Assembly: GCF_900129045.1 (NCBI RefSeq)
Contig: NZ_FQTX01000001.1
Span: 582,873 to 646,872, forward strand
Length of the DNA stretch: 64,000 nucleotides
Reading direction: 5' to 3'
Origin: Bifidobacterium merycicum DSM 6492
Lineage (GTDB): Bacteria > Actinomycetota > Actinomycetes > Actinomycetales > Bifidobacteriaceae
Each line of letters opens with the position of its first letter. Position 1 is the first letter of the stretch. A model generated the notes under the pieces. That model ran no database searches, had not been told where the DNA came from, and saw nothing but the letters and a program-made list of their open reading frames with translations. The position numbers and the translations under genes are program-made. This document shows, one piece after another, positions 58,394 through 64,000 of the stretch.

Positions 58394-59107
58394 ATGACAG
58401 ACACACCGAAGAAAGTCGTTTTGCTTGATCTTGACGGCACCCTCACCGATTCCGCGAAAGGCATTCTCGCAAGTGTCACGGAAACCTTCAAGGAATTGGG
58501 TATGCAGGTTCCGGATGCCGCGGAATTGCAGCGTTTTGTCGGCCCGCCGATCATCGAGTCGCTCAGGCGTAATCATGTTCCGGACGATCAGCTGAATCAT
58601 GGCGTTGACTTGTATCGCGAATACTATGCGGATCGGAACATTTTCGACGATCCGAACAATCCTGGTCAGAAAGTCGCCGGACGTTATGTCAATACCGTTT
58701 TCGAAGGCATTCCGCAGCAGTTGGCGGCTCTTCGCGCCGACGGATATTATCTGGCCGTTGCGACCTGCAAGCCGGAATATCAGGCCATGCCGATTTGCGA
58801 CCGTTTCGGCGTCACCGGCATGGTCGACGGCATTTATGGGGCTTCCAAGGATAACTCTCGATTGCTGAAGGAACAGGTCATCGAATACTGCTTCGAGCAT
58901 ATCGGGTTCGACCGTTCCGTGGATCGTGCGCTGATGGTCGGCGACCGTTGGACGGATGCCGATGGTGCGAAGGCCTGCGGATTGGATTGTCTGGGCTGCG
59001 GTTGGGGATATGCGGAACCCGGTGAGCTTACCGAGCATGGCGCATACCGTATCATCGACCATGTCGACGAACTTCATGACGCCGTCGTGGAATATTTCGC
59101 AGGCTGA
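58394..59107 (+). CDS. HAD-superfamily phosphatase (Gph-like)
   Basis: 237 residues. HAD motif I LLDLDGTLTDSAKGI, motif II VATCKPEYQAMP, motif III Lys region and motif IV VGDRWTDADGAKACGL are all present, with a C1-type helical cap. It resembles phosphoglycolate phosphatases and pyrophosphatases; substrate unknown. It is the last chromosomal gene before the 21-bp inverted repeat and the phage-like block. Confidence 0.88.
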   Translation: MTDTPKKVVLLDLDGTLTDSAKGILASVTETFKELGMQVPDAAELQRFVGPPIIESLRRNHVPDDQLNHGVDLYREYYADRNIFDDPNNPGQKVAGRYVNTVFEGIPQQLAALRADGYYLAVATCKPEYQAMPICDRFGVTGMVDGIYGASKDNSRLLKEQVIEYCFEHIGFDRSVDRALMVGDRWTDADGAKACGLDCLGCGWGYAEPGELTEHGAYRIIDHVDELHDAVVEYFAG

Positions 59108-59132
59108 CCAGCAACACACAACATTCTCTGCG

Positions 59133-59181
59133 TAGTGTGAGGCGGCTGCACGGGAACAATCCGTGCAGCCGCCTCACACTA
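59133..59181. terminator. 21-bp perfect inverted repeat after the HAD gene
   Basis: TAGTGTGAGGCGGCTGCACGG (59133-59153; split here for length as TAGTGTGAGG and CGGCTGCACGG) pairs exactly with the sequence at 59161-59181, 7-base loop. No T-tract follows in either direction. It may be the terminator of the HAD gene, or part of the junction with the phage-like element. Confidence 0.55.
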
Positions 59182-59196
59182 TGTCCGAACGTTATG

Positions 59197-59418
59197 TCAG
59201 AAAATCATGCGATACAGTACATGCCGCGAAATAGCCAAAAACACCAAGGATAGAGCAAAGCCACCCAGACAGATACGTCCCAGAACACGACGCTGGATGC
59301 GGCGCATACTGTCCCAATCGCCAAGGGTGGAAACCGCGGTAATGAACGACAGCATGATGAGATTCATCAGGGAATCCGATCGGCCGTGTAGGTGTCGAAC
59401 GCATACGAGGTGAATCAT
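59197..59418 (-). CDS. Possible small membrane protein, 73 residues
   Basis: From ATG 59418 (minus) the frame ends with a plausible membrane helix (GRICLGGFALSLVFLAISRH) after a basic region. The ribosome site is poor. An overlapping frame (59192-59434) is without hydrophobic pattern. It follows rep directly and could be the last gene of the element, or noise. Confidence 0.3.
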   Translation of the reverse strand: MIHLVCVRHLHGRSDSLMNLIMLSFITAVSTLGDWDSMRRIQRRVLGRICLGGFALSLVFLAISRHVLYRMIF

Positions 59419-59430
59419 GCGGAGAAATCG

Positions 59431-60552
59431 TCATGTCCTGTGTGCTGGACAGAGGGATGAAACGACCGCAATAACAGACTCCGGGTGAACAACGGATCGG
59501 ACAATATAAGCATGTGTGAGCCTCTTTTCCTGATATATCAAAATAGCCGATAATGTACGTTCGGATTGAGGCGTAGGGGTGGACAAATAGCGAACCATGT
59601 CCCAGAAAGTGAGATGGAGGACCTTCTTTCCGTTGCCGTGAATCTTGATTTTTCCGATTTTCGATTGCGTGTCGGTGATTTCGTGGCCGAGTCGGTCGGT
59701 CTGGGGGCTGACCGCGGTTTTCTTGATCGTGCAGTAGCGTGCGGCCGCTTTTGCGCTGCTTTCCCTGGACAGATCAATGACCTCGAACTTCTGGTTCCTG
59801 CTCGACGGCGCGGCATATCCGCACTTCTTGGCGGTCTGCACCCATTCATCGGCATAGGAGCCGGCGAAGTCGTCGGATTCAGCTTTGGACAAGATGTGGT
59901 CGAAGATGTAGTAGCAGTGGAAGTGGACGTGCCATCCATTAGCGTGACTGTAGGTAACTTCCTGGGCGCGGATGTAGCCGATTTCGTTGGTGCGGCGGAA
60001 GAGGTCCTTGATGCGGCGATGCGACCGGGACTTGCGCCAGACCTCCCTGGCCATGTTGACGACGTCCTGCAAGCTGTCCTTGCGCTTGTGGCGGACGGTG
60101 AGGGTGCCGAAAACCACGCCCCAATCATGTTCCTTGCAGTGGTCCATGACCGCCGTCACCTCATCCAGGCGGAAGCATTGAATCTTGTGGTTGCAGACCG
60201 GGCACACCCATACGCTGCCGCAGGAGCGAAGCCCGGAAAAACGGGCGCCATGCTCGCCGTCGTAAAACAAGCCCACACCAGTCTCCTTGCTGACCACGCG
60301 ACCGCATGAGGCGGGACGGGTGCCGTGGAGCACGCGGCGGACGGTGCGGCGCTGCGCCCAGCGGTCAGCGCGAAGCTCGTTGCGGGTTCCGATTTCGTCG
60401 AGATTCACAACGATCTGCGGATCGGAAGTGGCCGCATTATTCGCCATGCTATCAAGGGCGGCTTCGCCGCCCTGGTCGGGCAGGTAGGCGTGAACGTGGG
60501 CACGTGCGATGTGCTCGGTCGACAAGGCCGGTATACTGGGTGTTGAAACCAT
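59431..60552 (-). CDS. Rolling-circle replication initiator (HUH Rep)
   Basis: 373 residues from ATG 60552, which has GTGAGG placed 6 bases before; an upstream ATG 60615 abuts the HTH stop. Motifs: a Cys cluster CGSVWVCPVC (residues about 111-120), motif I FGTLTVRH, motif II WHVHFHCYY (HUH His 208/210/212), and motif III Tyr 273 in AARYCTIKK. It nicks one strand at the origin and stays bound via the Tyr, as in phage/plasmid Rep families. It is the functional counterpart of gpII of Ff. The final third is charged and poorly conserved. Confidence 0.88.
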   Translation of the reverse strand: MVSTPSIPALSTEHIARAHVHAYLPDQGGEAALDSMANNAATSDPQIVVNLDEIGTRNELRADRWAQRRTVRRVLHGTRPASCGRVVSKETGVGLFYDGEHGARFSGLRSCGSVWVCPVCNHKIQCFRLDEVTAVMDHCKEHDWGVVFGTLTVRHKRKDSLQDVVNMAREVWRKSRSHRRIKDLFRRTNEIGYIRAQEVTYSHANGWHVHFHCYYIFDHILSKAESDDFAGSYADEWVQTAKKCGYAAPSSRNQKFEVIDLSRESSAKAAARYCTIKKTAVSPQTDRLGHEITDTQSKIGKIKIHGNGKKVLHLTFWDMVRYLSTPTPQSERTLSAILIYQEKRLTHAYIVRSVVHPESVIAVVSSLCPAHRT

Positions 60553-60581
60553 TTTGACCTCACAAACATTTTGGTTTCCGA

Positions 60582-60612
60582 CCGTCGGATGTGTCAGCAT
60601 CCGGCGGTTTTT
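60582..60612. other. Stem-loop between HTH gene and rep
   Basis: CCGTCGGATG (60582-60591) / CATCCGGCGG (60598-60607) with one G-U pair and loop TGTCAG, followed on the + strand by TTTTT. It sits between the HTH stop and the Rep start; candidates are a replication origin hairpin, an antisense terminator, or mRNA processing site. Confidence 0.4.
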
Positions 60613-60615
60613 CAT

Positions 60616-60801
60616 TTAAGCGTATTCTACGCCCTGGCCGTCGTCGCGTCGGCGGTGGTCGGGGTAGGGTTCGTTTTCGTCGATGACCCATTGATGGCCG
60701 AGCTTGCGTGCGGTGGCGAAGCCGCCGCGTTGGGCCATCTGGCGGACGGTGACGGGGCTTCTGCCGTGTCGCCGGGCGTATTCGGTGATCGTGATCTCCA
60801 T
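60616..60801 (-). CDS. Small helix-turn-helix DNA-binding protein
   Basis: 61 residues. MEITITEYARRHGRSPVTVR then QMAQRGGFATARKLG and the strand HQWVIDENEP form the MerR/excisionase-type winged helix seen in small phage and integrative-element regulators. AAAGGAG precedes ATG 60801. The palindrome at 60830-60853 lies right before its promoter (TATATA read on the minus strand, about 60821-60826), so it may autoregulate and act as the element's switch or as an excisionase. Function inferred. Confidence 0.75.
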   Translation of the reverse strand: MEITITEYARRHGRSPVTVRQMAQRGGFATARKLGHQWVIDENEPYPDHRRRDDGQGVEYA

Positions 60802-60887
60802 CCGTCTCCTTTGTTTTTCCTTATATAGATATTACATCGTTTTCGATGTAATACCAAAGCGACACGCCGAGACGGGGGGAATTTTTT
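60802..60887. other. Operator-containing gap before the HTH gene
   Basis: 86 bases holding the palindrome and the promoter described in neighbouring entries. Confidence 0.4.
60830..60853. promoter_or_regulatory. Operator-like palindrome of the phage-like element
   Basis: TATTACATCG TTTT CGATGTAATA: perfect 10-bp arms. Its position just upstream of the HTH gene fits a repressor or excisionase binding site near the -35 of the rep/HTH transcript. It stands out by being AT-rich in a GC-rich window. Confidence 0.65.
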
Positions 60888-61256
60888 TCAGGCGGCGCAG
60901 TAGATGGCGACCGCCGCGATCAGCGCCAGGGCGGACACGACGGACGCGGCCAGGCATACGCGACCCGGGATGCGTCGCCCGGACCGGCGGGTGACGCCCC
61001 AGTCTCCGACCGAGAAGACCAGGGAGAAGAAAGCGGCCATGATGCAGTCCGCAAGGTCCACCCAGTCCTCCGAAAAGACGTCGAAGGCGAAGGAGACGAA
61101 GGCGAAGCAGGCCAGGATGACGAAGGCGCATGAGGCGACGGACCGGATGCGGACGTGGCCGGCGGTCCTGGCGTCGTCCACCGCCGACATGACGGCAAGG
61201 GCGGCCGAGCCGACCGCGACAATCAGGCACCAGATGAACAAGAGCAGATAGAACAT
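60888..61256 (-). CDS. Four-helix membrane protein of the phage-like element
   Basis: 122 residues. Helices at about 2-25, 42-60, 66-88 and 99-121 are hydrophobic (MFYLLLFIWCLIVAVG and AFVILACFAFVSF for example). GGAGG lies before ATG 61256. It follows zot by 40 bases in the same direction and is unlike other proteins I know. It may be an accessory assembly protein or superinfection-exclusion factor; both are speculation. Confidence 0.6.
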   Translation of the reverse strand: MFYLLLFIWCLIVAVGSAALAVMSAVDDARTAGHVRIRSVASCAFVILACFAFVSFAFDVFSEDWVDLADCIMAAFFSLVFSVGDWGVTRRSGRRIPGRVCLAASVVSALALIAAVAIYCAA

Positions 61257-61296
61257 GAATCCTCCTTGATTTCCCTTGATGAAAACGATAGCACCA

Positions 61297-62151
61297 TCAC
61301 CGGCGATGGCGGTAATCCTCGCACGTGCATTCGGGCACCCTGCGCCGCCCGCCGCAGACGGCGCACCGACCGGACACCAGGACGGTGCCGATCGTGGACA
61401 CGGAAGCCAACGTGTCGTAGCAGCGGGGGGCGATGTGCCTGGAGAGGCGGAACCAGTCCTTCGTCTCGGCGGACAACCTGGTCTTGACGGTACTCACCGC
61501 CTGGAAGTCGGTGTAGTCCTCGGCGCTGAAGGTCTCGAACCGGAACAAGCGGTTTGAACGCCACATGCTGCCCTGGGCCGACCGGCTCAGGAAGCCGTGG
61601 CAGATCGTGACGATCTTGGTGGTCTCCCTGAGGATTTTGTCAGCCCTGGCCCAGCTGGGCGCGGTCCATCGCAACACCAGGTCGCGTTTGCGCAGCTGCT
61701 GGAGCATGGTGGCGACCTGCGGGGGGAGCGATTCGGATTCGCGGGATGAGGCGATGGCGCTCACCTCATCAAGCAGGATATCGGCGTGTTCGGCGTCGAG
61801 TATCTGGGACCAGTCGTGCAAAAGCACGACGTTGGGAGCGGGGGAGCCGTCCGGGAAGGTGATCGGCACGGTGCTGTACACGGTGCGCCCGCCGTAGACG
61901 CTGGGCAAGGTATCGTGCACCATGCACAATGTCTTGCCGCTGCCGTTGCTGCCAACGTAGGCGGCGATGGGGAAGCGGCGTCTGAAGTCGCGTCCGCAAT
62001 CCGCCTCTCGCGGAAGGGCGGGGGCGGCGGCGTGCTCGGCGGCGTCCGCCGCCTTGCGCCCGCCACCGTCCCGCCCAGGCCGTAAGCCGGCGTGACGCGG
62101 GACACGAACCAGGTGTCGCAATTGTTGCAGTCGTTGCAGTTGTTGGATCAT
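61297..62151 (-). CDS. Zot/pI-type assembly ATPase
   Basis: 284 residues. P-loop GSNGSGKT (67-74) and Walker B ILLDEVSAI (126-134) match the Zot/gpI family, the ATPase that drives extrusion of filamentous phages. The start ATG 62151 overlaps the end of the 90-residue gene by ATGA. Odd: no transmembrane helix is present, where gpI and Zot have one at about two-thirds of the chain, and the C-terminus has a C-x2-C-x8-C-x-C group (C263, C266, C275, C277) like a zinc ribbon. The N-terminal 55 residues are Arg/Ala-rich. Confidence 0.82.
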   Translation of the reverse strand: MIQQLQRLQQLRHLVRVPRHAGLRPGRDGGGRKAADAAEHAAAPALPREADCGRDFRRRFPIAAYVGSNGSGKTLCMVHDTLPSVYGGRTVYSTVPITFPDGSPAPNVVLLHDWSQILDAEHADILLDEVSAIASSRESESLPPQVATMLQQLRKRDLVLRWTAPSWARADKILRETTKIVTICHGFLSRSAQGSMWRSNRLFRFETFSAEDYTDFQAVSTVKTRLSAETKDWFRLSRHIAPRCYDTLASVSTIGTVLVSGRCAVCGGRRRVPECTCEDYRHRR

Positions 62152-62420
62152 CCGTTACCTCCGATGGCGGGAATGTGGCCGACCGCGACACGGATAGCGC
62201 GGACCAGGAAACAGGAAAGGATGAACCCGGTCACGACCAGGAAGATGGTCTTGAAGCTTGACCAGGGAATCCAGATGCCGAAGCCGTCCAACCGCTGGAT
62301 CAGGAGGCTCAGCCCATCAGGCGGTTTGGACAGCATGTCCGGAATGGTGATGTCGTCGAACAGGCCAAGGAACCACGCCCAGGCGTCGGCGGCCCAGGAA
62401 ACGATTGTCTCGGTGATCAT
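62148..62420 (-). CDS. Small membrane protein (pVI-like position)
   Basis: 90 residues. An amphipathic aromatic N-terminus (ETIVSWAADAWAWFLGLFDD) and one strong helix (FKTIFLVVTGFILSCFLVRA, about residues 55-75). Start ATG 62420 overlaps the stop of the large surface protein by 4 bases, and its own stop overlaps the zot start likewise. In Ff phages gVI stands between gIII and gI and encodes a membrane protein of the virion tip; this one has the same place and general nature. Confidence 0.65.
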   Translation of the reverse strand: MITETIVSWAADAWAWFLGLFDDITIPDMLSKPPDGLSLLIQRLDGFGIWIPWSSFKTIFLVVTGFILSCFLVRAIRVAVGHIPAIGGNG

Positions 62421-64000
62421 GCCTCGCCCCCGTCCCCGCCGGGGTGATAGTCGAAGATCGCCATGAAGGCCTTGCGGCAGATCATGACCGCCACGATGCA
62501 CAGCAGCAGCGTGATCACCGCGCATGAGATCTTCGGGAGGAAATCGAGTTGCTGGCCGGGACAGGCGTTAAGCACCTCCGCGTCGTCGAAGATCTTGATG
62601 CCATTCCAGCCGAAGCTGAACCGGTAGCCGTGGCAGCTGCCAAGGTCGATGTCGAACAGGCCGGCCCAGTTGACCTGGAGCGCCCGCCATTGGGGGAGGA
62701 TGCCGTTGCTGGTGTCCCGCGCGAACTTGGCACGTGTGGTGGTGAGCACCTTGGTGCGCGGCACGATCAGGATGTTCGCGGCGCAGACAATCGGTTCGTA
62801 CAGCCAGGCAGCGGCGTTGCCCTGGGTGCCGGATTTGACGCAATCGGACCAATCGTAGTCCTTGGCGGGGGCGGTGGTGGTGTCGGTGGCGGTGCTGCCG
62901 TCGGGCTGGCCGGTGGTCTGGCCGCTCCGTTGCGCCTCCTCACCGAAAGAGGGGGCGTAGGCGATGCATTCGCCGATCGGCACTTCGGTGATCTTGCCGG
63001 GCACGTCGTACGAGCATTTGTAGGAGAGGGCGGGTTGTTCCTTGGTGGTGACCTTGGTCGTGACGTCCAATTGGTGGTCCGGGATGATCTCCTGGACCTC
63101 CTTCACCCAGTCGACGCAGGCGTAGCCTTCCAGGAAGCAGCTTTTGCCGGTCTTGACGTCGATGAGGTCGAGCCTTTTGCCGGCGGCGTTGGGGTAGATG
63201 CCGTCCAGGCCGCCGCTGCCGAGGTTAACGGTGCCGGTCTTGGTGTTGGCGTCGATGCTGACGGAGCCGCTGACGCTGCCGTCGTCGTTGAGCTTGGTCT
63301 GGATGTGGCCGGGCGCCCATCCGGTGGAGCTGCCGGTGGATTGTCCGCCGCCGCTGACCGTGGTCCGTGTGCCGTCGCCGGACTGGGATGTGACATCAAC
63401 GCTCACGTCCTGGTCTTTGACGGTCGGCTGATACGCCGCGGGGCAATCATCACCGCACTCGGAAAAGGCAACGCCATCCTTGTAAGCGTCATCCACGCCA
63501 TATCCATGGTACCCGTAATCGCCAGCAAAATACCGGAAGTGGCTCATAACGGTATCAGGGTCACCGGGCCAATACCCGAAAGGGAAAATGTTGGTGATAT
63601 CGGAAGAAGAAGAATAATCGTTGACATCAGTGCCATAAATCATCTGACTGACCTCGGTGAAACCGGCATCGAGATTGTTATTGCGATAATAAGGATTGAA
63701 CGAATTAGGGTATAGGGGGGCGTTGTCACCGGGGAGCACATGGCCCAGGAGGTGCCCTTTATTGCTCTTAGTTACGCGAATGGTGTCAGTCCATACAAGG
63801 TGGGCACCTTTGCCGTCCTGGTAATGGCGTCCACGGATGTAGACGCTTGTGCCATCCTGGGTAGCGACATACCAGGGCGTCCAAGTCCAAGACCAGTGAG
63901 GCGCCTTATCATCGGTGTGCGTCTCTTCAGCACCGCGAAGCTTTTTCATGGCCTCTACCCACTGGACATCATCCAAGAACTTTTTGCGTTGTTCGAGGTT
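62417..64000 (-). CDS. Large surface protein of the phage-like element (pIII-like), partial
   Basis: At least 527 residues, open to the right edge, so the N-terminus and any signal peptide are missing. Layout: an aromatic and Gly/Tyr-rich globular part (HWSWTWTPWYV, DYGYHGYGVDD), a flexible Gly/Ser/Thr linker (TVSGGGQSTGSSTGW), a second Cys-rich globular part (over ten Cys), and a C-terminal membrane helix (CAVITLLLCIVAVMICRKAF) with a short tail. This fits the adsorption protein pIII of filamentous phages: linker-separated domains and C-terminal anchor. The linkers and Cys pattern suggest exposure outside the cell. Sequence family not recognised. Confidence 0.7.
   Translation of the reverse strand, partial: NLEQRKKFLDDVQWVEAMKKLRGAEETHTDDKAPHWSWTWTPWYVATQDGTSVYIRGRHYQDGKGAHLVWTDTIRVTKSNKGHLLGHVLPGDNAPLYPNSFNPYYRNNNLDAGFTEVSQMIYGTDVNDYSSSSDITNIFPFGYWPGDPDTVMSHFRYFAGDYGYHGYGVDDAYKDGVAFSECGDDCPAAYQPTVKDQDVSVDVTSQSGDGTRTTVSGGGQSTGSSTGWAPGHIQTKLNDDGSVSGSVSIDANTKTGTVNLGSGGLDGIYPNAAGKRLDLIDVKTGKSCFLEGYACVDWVKEVQEIIPDHQLDVTTKVTTKEQPALSYKCSYDVPGKITEVPIGECIAYAPSFGEEAQRSGQTTGQPDGSTATDTTTAPAKDYDWSDCVKSGTQGNAAAWLYEPIVCAANILIVPRTKVLTTTRAKFARDTSNGILPQWRALQVNWAGLFDIDLGSCHGYRFSFGWNGIKIFDDAEVLNACPGQQLDFLPKISCAVITLLLCIVAVMICRKAFMAIFDYHPGGDGGEA

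Larger units (their letters stand above)
59108..59430. other. Junction region between the HAD gene and rep
   Basis: About 320 bases with a 21-bp perfect inverted repeat at 59133-59181 and, on the minus strand, one doubtful small frame (59197-59418). Any attachment site on the left of the phage-like element should be here, but no repeat partner is visible inside the window. Confidence 0.4.
59182..64000 (-). mobile_element. Integrated filamentous-phage-like element (inovirus type), left part
   Basis: All genes from 59.4 kb to the right edge lie on the minus strand and have phage-type functions: a partial large surface protein, a small membrane protein, a Zot/pI-type ATPase, a four-helix membrane protein, a HTH protein and a HUH rolling-circle initiator. 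The order surface protein, small membrane protein, pI ATPase, with 4-base overlaps, is that of gIII-gVI-gI in Ff phages. There is no tail, capsid or terminase gene. No integrase is seen; it may be at the unseen right end or the element may use host XerCD. The left boundary is somewhere in 59182-59430 (inference). Confidence 0.75.

Noticed and set aside
61297..62151. The Zot similarity as an enterotoxin
   Set aside because: Zot is primarily a phage assembly ATPase of the pI family; the toxin activity resides in a C-terminal extracellular fragment of the Vibrio protein that has no counterpart here.
59182..64000. A conjugative or plasmid remnant instead of a phage
   Set aside because: The HUH Rep alone would fit a plasmid, but the surface protein-small membrane protein-pI ATPase order is specific to filamentous phages. 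Kept open until the right end is seen.

Overview
This window is most likely from a Bifidobacterium chromosome (high-GC Actinobacteria). The evidence is a cytidylate kinase fused to the GTPase Der, a eukaryotic-type UTP-glucose-1-phosphate uridylyltransferase, RbpA, a HelY-type helicase next to a PafB/PafC-like WYL regulator, an actinobacterial GT4 glycogen synthase, and the sucC-sucD-DUF6350-purH gene order. Most of it is ordinary core genome, mainly on the + strand. I cannot fix the species from sequence reading alone.

Layout. 0-4.1 kb: 3' end of lepA, hemW, then a divergent MarR regulator and drug-efflux MFS pair with a tandem operator. 4.2-10.5 kb: gltB-gltD glutamate synthase. 10.7-22 kb: a membrane protein, a SWIM/SNF2 helicase, glycogen synthase, an ABC ATPase, leuS and a Ser/Thr symporter. 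22.2-33.4 kb: comEA-comEC, then a transporter/pncA/MATE/YczE block, then holA-tsaE-tsaB-rimI-tsaD. The three Tsa proteins and RimI form the t6A / ribosomal N-acetylation cluster. 33.4-47.3 kb: twin tRNA-Asn genes, thrS with a possible T-box-like leader, yebC-ruvC-ruvA-ruvB-yajC-apt, sucCD, DUF6350, purH, a DUF3017 protein and a convergent aquaporin. 47.4-59.1 kb: rluB, cmk-der, tRNA-Pro, a DUF436 protein, the uridylyltransferase, a WYL regulator, a small membrane protein, helY, rbpA and a HAD phosphatase.

59.2-64.0 kb (right edge): a minus-strand block unlike the rest. Read 5' to 3' it encodes a large Cys-rich surface protein anchored by a C-terminal membrane helix (cut by the window edge), a 90-residue membrane protein, a Zot/pI-type ATPase, a four-helix membrane protein, a small helix-turn-helix protein and a rolling-circle HUH replication initiator. 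The order surface protein, small membrane protein, pI ATPase is the gIII-gVI-gI order of filamentous phages, and the genes overlap by ATGA. I read this as the left part of an integrated filamentous phage (inovirus-like provirus). It is the most interesting system in the window.

Secondary signals are two perfect TCGAAC-N4-GTTCGA palindromes of LexA type (upstream of ruvA, and unexpectedly upstream of holA), a strand-compositional block at about 28.5-31.2 kb where the + strand is strongly A+C rich and which ends inside tsaB, and a YczE-family gene whose frame runs about 400 bp antisense into the neighbouring MATE gene.
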